From the NCBI RefSeq assembly GCF_044547355.1, contig NZ_JBIUAG010000039.1, positions 24,761 to 88,760 of the forward strand: 64,000 nucleotides of DNA. Reading direction: 5' to 3'. The translations under genes were made by a program, and so were the position numbers. The DNA is from Kutzneria sp044547355. Lineage in GTDB: Bacteria > Actinomycetota > Actinomycetes > Mycobacteriales > Pseudonocardiaceae. The notes beneath the pieces are model-generated. The model was not told the DNA's origin. It searched no databases and worked only from the letters and a program-made list of their open reading frames with translations. Shown here piece by piece: positions 48,606-57,665 of the stretch. Positions within the stretch are counted from its first letter, which is position 1, and every line of letters starts with the position of its first letter.

Positions 48606-50129
48606 TCAGGCCGTGGTGAACACGATCGTGTGCCAGCCGGTGGCCCCGTCGGGAATCGGGCCGACGCGGTCGCGGGTCTGGGCGTAGCCGGTGCTGTCGG
48701 TGGCGCGGGAGATCACGGTGTGGGTGCCCGGCTTCAGGTCGTAGACCTTGCGCCACATCCGCCACGTCTCGTTGTTCACGCTGACCGCGAGGTCGGCCTC
48801 CTGCCACGGGCCGCCGTCCATCTGGAGCTCGACCTTGGCGATTCCCCTGGTCTGCGCCCACGCGACGCCCGCCACCGTGACCTTGCCGGACGGCAGGGCC
48901 TGCAATCCCCGCGGCACGTCGATCCGGGACTCGGTCTTGATCGGCGCCCGCGGCGAGTAGCCGCGTGGCACCCAGTACTGCTGCTTCGCGGCGAACGTGG
49001 TGAGCTCGATGTCCTTGAGCCACTTGGTCGCCGAGGCGTAGCCGTAGATACCGGGCACCACCAGCCGCGCCGGAAACCCGTGCTCCGGTGGCAGAGCCTG
49101 GCCGTTCATCCCCACCGCCAGCATCGCGTCCCGACCGGGATCCAACACCGACGCCACCGGGCTCCCGGCGCTGTAACCGTCCACACTGGACGAGAGAATC
49201 TGATCGGCTTCCGGTCTGACCCCGGCCCGGGACAACAGGTCCCGCAGCAGCACGCCCGTGAAGTTGGCCGTCGACACGTACGGGCCACCGACCTCATTGG
49301 ACACACAGGTCATGGTGATCGTCCGGGTCACCAGCTCCATGGCCATGATGTCGGCGAAGGTGAGATTCAGCTCGCGGTCAACCAGGCCGTGCACCCGCAG
49401 TGTCCAGTGCTCGGCCCGCAACTGCGGCACCGACAACGCCGTGTCCACCCGGTAGAACTCGGCGTTCGGGGTCAGGAAGGTCGGCGTGCCGTCCCGCGCG
49501 AAGTCCGTGCCGCCGGGAATCTGCGGCAGCCGCTGCCCGGCCAGCATCGCGGTCACCTTGGCCCGCGAACTCTCCACGTCCACCCGGCCGACCAGCAACC
49601 GCCCGGCCACGCCGGCCACTCCGATGCCGGCCACCGTTGCCAGCGAGCCGAGCAGGAACCGCCGCCGTCCGACATCCACGTCCTCAACGCGGGCCAGCCG
49701 GTGCAACCACCGGAACACCGCCACCCCCGCGACCAGGCTGGCCAGCGGCGCGACCACCGCGACCGGCGTCAGGTTCGGGCGGAAGCACACCGCCACCACG
49801 CCGAGACCGCCCAGCACCACCGCGAACGCAGTCCCCGGCGTCGGCGACCGCCGCGACCACACCCCCGCCGCCGCGGCCACCGCCAGCAGGAACGCCCCCA
49901 TTCCCGCCAGCAGCACCAGCTTGTCGTACGTCCCGAACGTCCTGACCGCGAAGTCCTTCAACGGCAGCGGAGTCAGGTCGATCGCGCTGTTGCCCACGGC
50001 CAGAAACGGCGAGGCGTCCGGGGCCACGAACGCCGCCACCACATCCCCGACCGCCAGCGCCACCCCCACCCCGAGCACGCCCACCACAACCGCGACCAGC
50101 ATCGGCAATCCACGGGAACGTTCGTCCAT
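48606..50129 (-). CDS. Membrane-bound sulfite-oxidase-type molybdopterin protein
   Basis: A 507-residue protein: about five hydrophobic segments in residues 1-170 (the last, after RRRFLLGSLATVAGIGVAGVAG, anchors the catalytic part), then a sulfite-oxidase-family molybdopterin domain with the molybdenum ligand Cys in TMTCVSNEVGG and PEHGFPARLVVPGIYGYASATKWLKDIEL, and a C-terminal Ig-like dimerisation domain (VAGVAWAQTRGIAKVELQMDGGPW). The domain probably faces outside the membrane. Its position beside fasciclin-SigK-RskA is a recurrent actinobacterial arrangement. ATG 50129 is used since the upstream extension is G-rich and lacks features. Confidence 0.87.
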   Translation of the reverse strand: MDERSRGLPMLVAVVVGVLGVGVALAVGDVVAAFVAPDASPFLAVGNSAIDLTPLPLKDFAVRTFGTYDKLVLLAGMGAFLLAVAAAAGVWSRRSPTPGTAFAVVLGGLGVVAVCFRPNLTPVAVVAPLASLVAGVAVFRWLHRLARVEDVDVGRRRFLLGSLATVAGIGVAGVAGRLLVGRVDVESSRAKVTAMLAGQRLPQIPGGTDFARDGTPTFLTPNAEFYRVDTALSVPQLRAEHWTLRVHGLVDRELNLTFADIMAMELVTRTITMTCVSNEVGGPYVSTANFTGVLLRDLLSRAGVRPEADQILSSSVDGYSAGSPVASVLDPGRDAMLAVGMNGQALPPEHGFPARLVVPGIYGYASATKWLKDIELTTFAAKQQYWVPRGYSPRAPIKTESRIDVPRGLQALPSGKVTVAGVAWAQTRGIAKVELQMDGGPWQEADLAVSVNNETWRMWRKVYDLKPGTHTVISRATDSTGYAQTRDRVGPIPDGATGWHTIVFTTA

Positions 50130-50388
50130 ACGCCACGTTCGCCCCCCACCCACCCCCCGGTTCACCACCAAGTACCCCGCCCCCGCCGCCCTTACGCCAG
50201 GATTAGGACCGATACTGGCGGCGGCCTGGCCCTCGGGTGGCCGGCTCGACGGCGATGACTCGCCCGGCCGCGTCGGTGCTGAGCTGGTCGGACGCCGACG
50301 TGGTGGTGGCGTCGGCCAGGCCGCCCGCGATCAGGGAGGACGCGGCCAGCGCGGCCGCCGGGGCGGCGGCTTATGTCCGATGTGCCGC

Positions 50389-51393
50389 TTACGGCCGGTC
50401 CTCCCGGCGACGGGCGGTCGAAGCGCGGGACACGAGCTCGACCGGCAGCACGATTCGCTTGGCCGGGGCGGCGGGATCGCCGATGCGGGCCATCAGCAGC
50501 CGGGCCGCCTCCAGGCCGATGTCGTAGTGCGGGATCCGCACGGTGGTCAGGGCCGGTCGTTGCCGGTCCACAAAGGGAATGTCGTTGAAGCCGGTCACCG
50601 ACACGTCCTCGGGCACCCGCAAACCCCGGGACGCCAGCGCCGCGTAGCAGCCGAGGGCGATCAGGTCGTTGCCGGCCACGATCGCCGTCAGATCCGGCCC
50701 GGCATCCAGCAGCCGCAAGGTCGCGGCATGGCCGGCGTCCTCGGAAAAGGCATCAGCAAAGGCGATTCGCTTCGCAGGCGCGTCGGCCGCCGCCACGAAC
50801 GCCCGGTACCGCTCCCAGCCGGTCGACAGCGTCTGAGGGCCGGCGACGTGTCCGATGTGGGTGTGCCCGAGGTCGGTCAGCAGGCGGACGATCGCCTGCA
50901 CGCCGGCGGCGTTGTCGGCGGTCACCGACGGGACAGAGCCGGAGTCTGCGCGACGATTGACCAGAACCGTTGGCATGCCGGCGGAAAAGGTGTCATCGCG
51001 GCGGCTCGTGGCCAGGATGAAGCCGTCGGTCCGCTGGCCGCGCATGGCCGCCAGCAGCTCGCGGGCCCGCTCGGGGTCGCCGTCGGTGTTGCCCAGCAGC
51101 GCCAGGTAGCCGGCTTCCCGCAGGCCGTCCTCGACGCCGCGCACGATCGGCGGGAACACCGGGTTGCGCAGGTCGGGGATGATCACGCCGGCCACCGACG
51201 ACGTCCGGGTCCGCAGGCTGCGGGCGGCGGAGTTGGGCGAGTAGCCCAACACCCGCGCCGCCTCCAGAACCCGGCTCACCGTGCGGGCGCTGACCTTGCC
51301 GCGAGTGGCCGGGTTCAACGCGCGGCTGGCGGTGCCGGCGTGCACCCCGACCCGGTCGGCGACGTCCTTGATCGTCGGAACGCCGTCACTCAT
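50389..51393 (-). CDS. LacI-family repressor
   Basis: A 334-residue repressor with HTH PTIKDVADRVGVHAGTASRALN and hinge ARVLGYSPNSAARSLRT, followed by a periplasmic-binding-like effector domain. It is the last gene of the operon it likely controls (ATGA overlap with the aldehyde dehydrogenase stop). The perfect palindrome TGCAATCGATTGCA at 55048-55061, 18 bp before the first gene, has the central CpG and length typical of LacI operators. The effector is unknown, perhaps the substrate of the M24-fold enzyme. Confidence 0.9.
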   Translation of the reverse strand: MSDGVPTIKDVADRVGVHAGTASRALNPATRGKVSARTVSRVLEAARVLGYSPNSAARSLRTRTSSVAGVIIPDLRNPVFPPIVRGVEDGLREAGYLALLGNTDGDPERARELLAAMRGQRTDGFILATSRRDDTFSAGMPTVLVNRRADSGSVPSVTADNAAGVQAIVRLLTDLGHTHIGHVAGPQTLSTGWERYRAFVAAADAPAKRIAFADAFSEDAGHAATLRLLDAGPDLTAIVAGNDLIALGCYAALASRGLRVPEDVSVTGFNDIPFVDRQRPALTTVRIPHYDIGLEAARLLMARIGDPAAPAKRIVLPVELVSRASTARRREDRP

Positions 51394-52826
51394 CCCCACG
51401 ACACGGCGATGTACTTGGACTCGGTGTACTCCAGCAGGCCCTCGTGCCCACCCTCCCGGCCGAGGCCGCTCTGCTTGACCCCGCCGAACGGCGCGGCCGG
51501 CTCGGACACCAGGCCGCGGTTGAGGCCGACCATGCCCGACTCCAACGCCTCCGACACGCGCAGGCCCCGCGCCAGATCGCCGGTGTACACATAGGACACC
51601 AGGCCGTGCTCGGTGTCGTTGGCCAGCCGCACGGCCTCGGCCTCGTCGTCGAAGGTGACCAGCGGGGCCACCGGCCCGAAGATCTCCTCGTCGAGAATGG
51701 CCGCGTCGGCCGGCACGTCGGCGAGAACCGTTGCCGGGTAGTAGAAACCGGTGCCCTCCGGCCGTTCGCCGCCGATCAGCGGGCGCGCGCCGACGGCGAC
51801 CGCCGACTCGACCAGTTCGTCGACCTTGTCCACGGCGGCGGCGTTGACCAGCGGCCCCAGCTCGACCGCCGGGTCGTCGCCGGGGCCGACCCGCAGGCCG
51901 CCCATGCGCTCGGCCAGCCGCCGGCCGAACTCGTCGGCGATGCCGCGCTGCACGAAGAACCGGTTGGCGGCGGTGCAGGCCTGCCCGCCGTTGCGCATCT
52001 TGGCGACCATCGCGCCGTCGATCGCCGCGTCGATGTCGGCGTCGTCGAAGACGAGGAACGGGGCGTTGCCGCCCAGTTCCATCGACGTGCTCACGACGCT
52101 CTGGGCAGCCGTGGCCAGCAGGGTGCGGCCGACCTCGGTGGAGCCGGTGAAGGACAGCTTGCGGACGCGGGGATCGGCCAGCATCGCCGATACCACGGCC
52201 CCGGACCGGGTGGAGGGCACCACGTTCACCGTGCCGGCCGGCGCGCCCGCCTCCTCCAGGATCGCCGCGATCGCCAGCGCCGTCAGCGGGGTCTCGCTGG
52301 CCGGCTTGAGGATCACGGTGCAGCCGGCGGCCAGCGCCGGGCCGATCTTGCGGGTGGCCATCGCCGCCGGGAAGTTCCACGGCGTCACCAGCACGCTCAC
52401 GCCGATCGGCTGGCGCAGCACGACAATCCGGTTGGCCCCGCCGGGTGCGGTCTGCACGGTGCCGGCGACCCGCACGGCTTCCTCGGCGTACCAACGGAAG
52501 AACTCGGCGGCGTAGGTGAGCTCGCCCTTGGCGTCCGGCAGGGCCTTGCCGTTCTCCCGCACGATCAGCGCCGCCAGCTCGTCGGCCCGCTCGTGCATCA
52601 GCGCGAAAGCCCGTTGCAGCACATCGGCCCGGGCCCGGGGCGATGTCGCCGCCCAGGCCGGCAGCGCGGCGGCGGCCGCGTCGACGGCCGCCAGTCCATC
52701 TTGGACGGTCCCGTTCGCCACCGTGGCCAGGGTCTGCTCGGTCGCCGGGTCGAGCACCGTGATCCGCGTGCCGTCGCCGGACTCGCGCCACTGGCCACCG
52801 ATGAACAGCTCTTCGGGGTATTTCAC
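51390..52826 (-). CDS. Succinate-semialdehyde-type aldehyde dehydrogenase (GabD-like)
   Basis: A 478-residue NAD(P) aldehyde dehydrogenase: TPWNFPAAMATRKIGPALAAGC, FTGSTEVGRTLL, general-base Glu in MELGGNAPF, catalytic Cys in NGGQACTAANRF, and EEIFGPVAPL. The pattern is closest to the NADP succinate-semialdehyde/glutarate-semialdehyde group, so a semialdehyde of a short dicarboxylate is the likely substrate. It lies 10 bp after the M24-fold gene and is followed by LacI with a 4-nt overlap. Confidence 0.88.
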   Translation of the reverse strand: MKYPEELFIGGQWRESGDGTRITVLDPATEQTLATVANGTVQDGLAAVDAAAAALPAWAATSPRARADVLQRAFALMHERADELAALIVRENGKALPDAKGELTYAAEFFRWYAEEAVRVAGTVQTAPGGANRIVVLRQPIGVSVLVTPWNFPAAMATRKIGPALAAGCTVILKPASETPLTALAIAAILEEAGAPAGTVNVVPSTRSGAVVSAMLADPRVRKLSFTGSTEVGRTLLATAAQSVVSTSMELGGNAPFLVFDDADIDAAIDGAMVAKMRNGGQACTAANRFFVQRGIADEFGRRLAERMGGLRVGPGDDPAVELGPLVNAAAVDKVDELVESAVAVGARPLIGGERPEGTGFYYPATVLADVPADAAILDEEIFGPVAPLVTFDDEAEAVRLANDTEHGLVSYVYTGDLARGLRVSEALESGMVGLNRGLVSEPAAPFGGVKQSGLGREGGHEGLLEYTESKYIAVSWG

Positions 52827-52836
52827 GGTTTTCTCC

Positions 52837-54078
52837 TCAGTAGGGGTTGGCGACGAACAGCTCCTGGGCCGGGAACCTGGTCAGCACCGCCGCGCCGTTC
52901 TCGGTCACCACGACCTCCTCCTCAATGCGGGCGGCGGAGAAGCCGTCGCTGGCCGGGCAGTAGGTCTCCAGCGCGAACACCATGCCCGGCCGGATCTCCA
53001 CCGGGTTGGCGATGCTGTTGAGGCGGGAGATGATCGGCCGCTCGTGCAGGCCCAGCCCCAGCCCGTGGCCGAACTGGAGGCCGAAGGCGGCCATCTCGTC
53101 GGCGAACCCGAACTCGGTGGCCGCCGGCCACACCCGGGCGATGTCGTCGGTGCCCACGCCCGGCTTCACCGCCTCGATCGCCGCGTCCATCCACTGGCGG
53201 GCCTTGGTGTAGGCGTCGCGCTGCGACGCGGTCGCGCTGCCCACGCCGAAGGTCCGGTAGTAGCAGGTGCGGTATCCGTTGTAGGACTGGATGATGTCGA
53301 AGAAGGCCTGGTCCCCGGGCCGGATGATGCGGTCGGAGAAGTTGTGCGGGTGGGGGTTGCAGCGCTCGCCCGACACCGCGTTGATCGCCTCGACCTGGTC
53401 CGAGCCCATCTCGTAGAGGCGCTTGTTGGCCAGCGCCACGATCTCGTTCTCCCGCACGCCCGGCTTGAGCGCCTCGACGATGTCCTGGTAGACCCCGTCG
53501 ACCATGGCCGCGGCCTGGGACAGCAGGGTGATCTCGTCCACGGACTTGATCTCCCGGGCGTCCAGCATCAGCTGCTGCGCGTCCACGACCTTGAGGCCCT
53601 GCCGCTGCATCTCGAACAGGAACGGCGGCTCCACGATGTCCACGCCCACCGGCGCGTCGGCCACGCCGGCCTGGGTCAGCAGGTCCTTGATCTGCGTGAC
53701 GGCGTCGCGCATCAGGCCCGCCTCGGGCGCGATCGCGCCGCGCAGGCCCAGCATGCCAGCCCGGCAGTTCTCCGGCTCCAGCCAAGGAGAGTAGAGTTGG
53801 TGGTGCCGCGCCGCCGACCCGAAGTCCCACAACATCGGCTCGCCGTCCCGGGTCAGCAGGGCGTACCGCGTCATCTTGTCGCCGAGCGCGCCGCCGATCC
53901 AGGTCTGCGTGGTGTAGCGGATGTTGTAGAAGTCGAACAGCAGGAACGCCCCGCATTCGCTGCCGGCCAATGATTCCCTGGCCCGCGCCAGCCGGTGCCG
54001 CCGCAGCCGGGCGAAGTCCACCCGCTGCTCGAAGTCGACGGCGCCGTGCCCCGGCGCCGGAATCGGCCGCTCACTCAT
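52837..54078 (-). CDS. M24 (creatinase/prolidase/DddP-fold) hydrolase or lyase with an altered metal site
   Basis: A 413-residue pita-bread-fold protein. The N-terminal domain contains GAFLLFDFYNIRYTTQTW, reminiscent of DddP-type DMSP lyases. In the catalytic domain the metal ligands would be Asp (AFFDIIQSY), then Asp eleven residues later, which is Cys here (GYRTCYYRTF), His (FGHGLGLGLHERP), Glu (VFALETYC) and Glu (RIEEEVVVTE). Four of five canonical ligands remain, so it is not an ordinary aminopeptidase. Placed between a hydroxyacid dehydrogenase and a semialdehyde dehydrogenase, it probably releases a hydroxyacid. It overlaps the preceding gene by 8 bp. Confidence 0.8.
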   Translation of the reverse strand: MSERPIPAPGHGAVDFEQRVDFARLRRHRLARARESLAGSECGAFLLFDFYNIRYTTQTWIGGALGDKMTRYALLTRDGEPMLWDFGSAARHHQLYSPWLEPENCRAGMLGLRGAIAPEAGLMRDAVTQIKDLLTQAGVADAPVGVDIVEPPFLFEMQRQGLKVVDAQQLMLDAREIKSVDEITLLSQAAAMVDGVYQDIVEALKPGVRENEIVALANKRLYEMGSDQVEAINAVSGERCNPHPHNFSDRIIRPGDQAFFDIIQSYNGYRTCYYRTFGVGSATASQRDAYTKARQWMDAAIEAVKPGVGTDDIARVWPAATEFGFADEMAAFGLQFGHGLGLGLHERPIISRLNSIANPVEIRPGMVFALETYCPASDGFSAARIEEEVVVTENGAAVLTRFPAQELFVANPY

Positions 54079-55030
54079 CGACGTTCGCCTCCTTGTCGGG
54101 GGTCAGGCCGTCGTCCACGTCCGCGTGCTCCGACTTCAGCACCAACCCCGACCGCCGGGCCTGCTCCAACACCAGCGTCGCGAAGTCCTCCTCGGTATGC
54201 CCCGCCCCCACCGCCGACGCCACCAGCTGAGCCGTCGCCGACGCGATCGGCATCGGCGCCTCCAATGCCCGCGCCGCCGCCAACCCCAGATCAAAGTCCT
54301 TACGCAGCAACGGCATCGTGAACGTGGGCGTGAAGTCCAGATTCACCAGCGCCGGCGACTTGTACCGCGTGAACACCGACCCCAGCACCGAGTCGTTCAG
54401 AAACTCCAGAAACGCCGCCCGACTCACCCCACCCTTCTCCGCCAACACCGTGATCTCGGCCAGCGACTGGATCACCACCCCCAGGAACACGTTGTGGGCG
54501 ATCTTCACCAACCGCGCCACCTCGTCCTCCCCCACATACGTCACGCCCCGGCCCAACACCCCCAGCACCGGCTCCACCTCGTCGAACACGGCCCGCGGGC
54601 CCGACACCGCCAACGTCAGCTTCCCCGCCGCCACCACCTTCGGATTCCCGCTGACCGGCGCCGCCAGCAACTCCGTCCCCCGCTTGCGCGCCGCCACCCG
54701 CACCGCCGCCGACGCCTCCGCCGACACCGTCGAGGAATCGATCAACACCCGCGGCGCGACCTCGGGATCGGTGAACAAGCCGTCCTCCCCCGAGGTCACC
54801 TGCTCCAGGTCCGCCGACGCCGCCACCATCGTGAACACGACATCCCGCCCGGCCAGCTCCACCGGCCGCTCCACCACCGACGCGCCCACCTCGGCCAACG
54901 CCTCCGCCTTGGACCGCGTCCGGTTGTAGACCGCCACGTCGTGGCCGGCGGCCAGCAGCCGCTTCACCAGCTCCGCGCCCATCCGACCCGCGCCGATCCA
55001 GCCGATCCTGATCCCGTCCGCCGTGCCCAT
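54071..55030 (-). CDS. Beta-hydroxyacid dehydrogenase (3-hydroxyisobutyrate dehydrogenase family)
   Basis: A 319-residue NAD-binding 6-phosphogluconate-dehydrogenase-like enzyme: IGWIGAGRMGAELVKRLLAAGH at the N-terminus, NRTRSKAEAL after the second strand (Arg suggests NADP), the substrate loop LIDSSTVSAEA and LAAPVSGNPKVVAAGKL, and the catalytic Lys in VKIAHNVFLG. It would oxidise a beta-hydroxyacid to a semialdehyde, the substrate of the operon's aldehyde dehydrogenase. ATG 55030 has GGAGG 7 nt upstream; GTG 55039 is less likely. First gene of the LacI-controlled operon. Confidence 0.88.
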   Translation of the reverse strand: MGTADGIRIGWIGAGRMGAELVKRLLAAGHDVAVYNRTRSKAEALAEVGASVVERPVELAGRDVVFTMVAASADLEQVTSGEDGLFTDPEVAPRVLIDSSTVSAEASAAVRVAARKRGTELLAAPVSGNPKVVAAGKLTLAVSGPRAVFDEVEPVLGVLGRGVTYVGEDEVARLVKIAHNVFLGVVIQSLAEITVLAEKGGVSRAAFLEFLNDSVLGSVFTRYKSPALVNLDFTPTFTMPLLRKDFDLGLAAARALEAPMPIASATAQLVASAVGAGHTEEDFATLVLEQARRSGLVLKSEHADVDDGLTPDKEANVDE

Positions 55031-55047
55031 GTCGCGCACCTCCGCCT

Positions 55048-55061
55048 TGCAATCGATTGCA
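55048..55061. promoter_or_regulatory. LacI-type operator, perfect 14-bp palindrome
   Basis: TGCAATCGATTGCA is fully symmetric around a central CG, the usual form for LacI-family operators. It lies 18 bp before the hydroxyacid dehydrogenase ATG, and the LacI gene is the last gene of that operon. Confidence 0.75.
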
Positions 55062-55285
55062 TCCAGACTGCCCAGTCACTACGGTGAAGTCAAGCAAGGG
55101 CAAGCGATTCCACCCATGCGAACGACGAACATCACATGCGCAGGGTGCCGCGGCGCACACGATCGGGCCCGACGTGTTCGAGGTCGACGCGCTCGGCTCT
55201 GACTTCGCCTTCATCGGCTACGAACTGTCGTCCGCGCCGGCCGCGCTGACCAGCTCCGATCGGGGCTCGACACTAAGCTGGCGCG

Positions 55286-55906
55286 GTGGGACCACGGGAC
55301 AGCGCCATGACACTGCGTGAGATGAAGATGGAGCGCACCCGCGACCTGATCGGCGAGGTCGCGTTCACGCTCTTTCGCGACAAGGGGTTCGCGGCGACGA
55401 CGGTCGAGGAGATCGCCGCCGCGGCCGAGGTCGGCGCGCGCACGGTGTACCGGCACTATCCGACCAAGGAGATGCTGGTGCTGAGCAGCTTCGGGAAGAT
55501 GTTCGACACCGCGCTGCTCGATCTGCGGGCCTGCCCCGAGGACACCCCCGTGCCGGAGGTCCTGCGCGTCATCCTGGACAGCGTGCTCCAGTCGCACCTC
55601 GACCGGGCAGAACCACTGCTGACGGCGTACCGGATCGCCAAGGAGAACCAGCCGGTGCTGGCCCATTTCACCCTCACCATGCGGGAGTGGCAGCGGGAAC
55701 TCCAGCGGGACGTGGCCCGGCGGATCGGCGGCCGCAGCGCCGACATCGTCGCCGAGATGGCCGTGGCGGTGACCGCCGCGGTGTTCACCACGGCGTTCCA
55801 CCAGTGGTTCGAGCAGGATGGGCGGGCGGACCTGCGCCACCTGACCCGCGTGGTGCTCGAACTGACGCGGTCGGGCGAGGTGCCCGCGCCGGCGCCGCTG
55901 GCCTGA
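55286..55906 (+). CDS. TetR-family regulator
   Basis: A 206-residue TetR protein with HTH TTVEEIAAAAEVGARTVYRHY (about residues 39-59) and a helical effector domain. GTG 55286 lies 7 nt after a TAAGCT -10-like hexamer, suggesting a leaderless transcript; ATG 55307 is an alternative start. It precedes the FAD monooxygenase by 117 bp. A perfect inverted repeat lies in that gap, so the pair probably forms a repressor-resistance or repressor-catabolic unit. Confidence 0.88.
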   Translation: MGPRDSAMTLREMKMERTRDLIGEVAFTLFRDKGFAATTVEEIAAAAEVGARTVYRHYPTKEMLVLSSFGKMFDTALLDLRACPEDTPVPEVLRVILDSVLQSHLDRAEPLLTAYRIAKENQPVLAHFTLTMREWQRELQRDVARRIGGRSADIVAEMAVAVTAAVFTTAFHQWFEQDGRADLRHLTRVVLELTRSGEVPAPAPLA

Positions 55907-55945
55907 GGTCGTTCCACTCGGCGAGACGGGGGTCACTCCACCCAG

Positions 55946-56004
55946 ATTGGCGGCAGTGACTGCCACATGGCAGACTGAGCCTCATGGCAGTCACTGCCGC
56001 CAAT
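55946..56004. promoter_or_regulatory. Perfect 20-bp inverted repeat (double operator) before the FAD monooxygenase
   Basis: Arms ATTGGCGGCAGTGACTGCCA (55946-55965) and TGGCAGTCACTGCCGCCAAT (55985-56004) are exact complements, 19 bp apart. Each arm itself contains a palindrome, GGCAGT-S-ACTGCC, and the spacer has another GGCAG half-site. Two TetR dimers could bind 39 bp apart, flanking or covering the promoter. Confidence 0.75.
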
Positions 56005-56022
56005 CGTCTGGGGAGTGATGAC

Positions 56023-57606
56023 ATGACTGACGAGAAGGTTCCGGTGCTGATCGTGGGCGGCGCCTACACGGGACTGAGCGCCGCGCTGGGCCTGGCCATG
56101 CGCGGCGTGCGGCCGCTGCTGGCCGAGCGCCGGCCGACCACGTCGACGCTGCCGAAGGCCTGGGGCCTCAACACCAGGACGATCGAGCTGCTCTCGACCG
56201 TTCCCGGCGTCGGCGAGGACCTCCGCGCCGCCCAGGAGGGCATGGAGCTGCCACAGTTCCGCAGCGGCCCCACCCTGGCCGCCACGCAGCCGCTCCCGGT
56301 CGACGAAGCCGCCGCCGCGCGGCTGGCCCTGCTGGCCGAGCTGACGCCGGCGCCGCCGTGCCTGCTGTCCCAGGCGACCATCGAGAAGATCATGCGGGCC
56401 AGGGCCGAGAAGCTCGGCGCGGATCTGCGCTACGGCACCGAAGTCGTCTCGTGGACGCAGGACGCCGACGGGGTCACCGCGACGCTGCGCGACGCCGACG
56501 GCGAACGCACCGTGCGGGCCGACTACATGGTGGCCGCCGACGGGCACACCAGCCCGATCCGCACCAGCCTCGGCATCGGCCTCGAAGGCGGCGGCCAGGT
56601 CGGCCACCTCTACGTGATCACCTTCGAGGCCGACCTGTCGGCCTACCTCGAGCCGGGCCGGTTCTCCCTGATCGGGCGGCCGGGAACCGGCACGAGCATC
56701 ATCTACGACGGCACGACCACCACCCTCTGGGTCGACTACTTCCCCGAGAACGGCGAGACCGAGGCCGACTTCACCGAGCAGCGCTGCCTGGAGCGGGTCC
56801 GGGCCGCCGTCGGCGTGCCGGACCTGGAGTGCCGCATCGTCAACGCGCGGCCGTTCGCGCTCAACCACCAGCTGGCCGAGCGGTACCGGGAGGGCCGCGT
56901 GATCCTGGCCGGCGACGCGGCGCACGCCTGCCCGCCGGTCGGCGGCCAGGGCGGCAGCCTCGCCATCCAGGACGGCTACGACGTGGCGTGGCGGCTCAGC
57001 CTAGTCGTGACCGGCCAGGCCGGTCCGGCGCTGCTGGACACCTACCAGGCCGAGCGGCGGCCGATCGTCAACATCACGCTGGAGCGCGAGGTCGAGCTGC
57101 TGAAGGTGTCCGAGGGCCGCATCCTGGCGACCTTCGACGAGACGCAGCCGGTGCCCACGGTCAAGGAGTTCCTCGGGTTCCGCTACCACTCGTCGGCCGT
57201 GCTCGCCGAGCCCGGCGACGACGGCGGCTTGCAGGAGGACCCCACGGCCGCGGTCGGCCGCCCCGGCACCCGCGCGCCGCACGTGCGTCTGCTGCGCGAT
57301 GGTCAGCCGCTGTCCACGCACAACCTGTTCGGGCACGGCTTCGTGCTGCTGACCGACACCGACGGGGCCGCGTGGGCCGACGCCGCGGCCAAGGTCGCCG
57401 AGCGGCTCGGCGTCGAGGTCGCTGTGCAGCGGATCGGCGACGAGCTCCAGGACGTCGACGGCGCCTGGCACGGCCGCTACGGCATCGAGCCCGGCGGCGC
57501 TTCGCTGGTGCGCCCGGACGCGGTCATCGCCTGGCGGGCCAAGAAACCGGTCGCCAGCCCGGTGAACGAACTCGACCAGGCCCTGACCGCGATCCTGGCG
57601 CGCTGA
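56023..57606 (+). CDS. Class A FAD monooxygenase (aromatic/polyketide hydroxylase type)
   Basis: A 527-residue flavin monooxygenase: VLIVGGAYTGLSAALGLAMRG dinucleotide motif, VAADGHTSPIRTSLGI (DG motif) and GDAAHACPPVGGQGGSLAIQDGYDVAWRL (second FAD motif), plus the thioredoxin-like C-terminal domain found in phenol-hydroxylase and polyketide-hydroxylase families and in rifampicin monooxygenases. ATG 56023 is preferred, with GGGGAG 9 nt upstream; the longer frame from 55984 starts inside the operator. Likely role: hydroxylation or inactivation of an aromatic natural product, induced by TetR release (inference). Confidence 0.88.
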   Translation: MTDEKVPVLIVGGAYTGLSAALGLAMRGVRPLLAERRPTTSTLPKAWGLNTRTIELLSTVPGVGEDLRAAQEGMELPQFRSGPTLAATQPLPVDEAAAARLALLAELTPAPPCLLSQATIEKIMRARAEKLGADLRYGTEVVSWTQDADGVTATLRDADGERTVRADYMVAADGHTSPIRTSLGIGLEGGGQVGHLYVITFEADLSAYLEPGRFSLIGRPGTGTSIIYDGTTTTLWVDYFPENGETEADFTEQRCLERVRAAVGVPDLECRIVNARPFALNHQLAERYREGRVILAGDAAHACPPVGGQGGSLAIQDGYDVAWRLSLVVTGQAGPALLDTYQAERRPIVNITLEREVELLKVSEGRILATFDETQPVPTVKEFLGFRYHSSAVLAEPGDDGGLQEDPTAAVGRPGTRAPHVRLLRDGQPLSTHNLFGHGFVLLTDTDGAAWADAAAKVAERLGVEVAVQRIGDELQDVDGAWHGRYGIEPGGASLVRPDAVIAWRAKKPVASPVNELDQALTAILAR

Positions 57607-57631
57607 CCGCTCCCGAACGGTGCTGGACGGC

Positions 57632-57665
57632 GGCCGGGCGGAATCGACGCTGTTTCCGCCCGGCC
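57632..57665 (+). terminator. Terminator after the FAD monooxygenase
   Basis: A perfect 12-bp stem, GGCCGGGCGGAA and TTCCGCCCGGCC, with a 10-nt loop, starting 26 bp past the stop codon. The remaining sequence to 57837 shows no gene. Confidence 0.75.
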
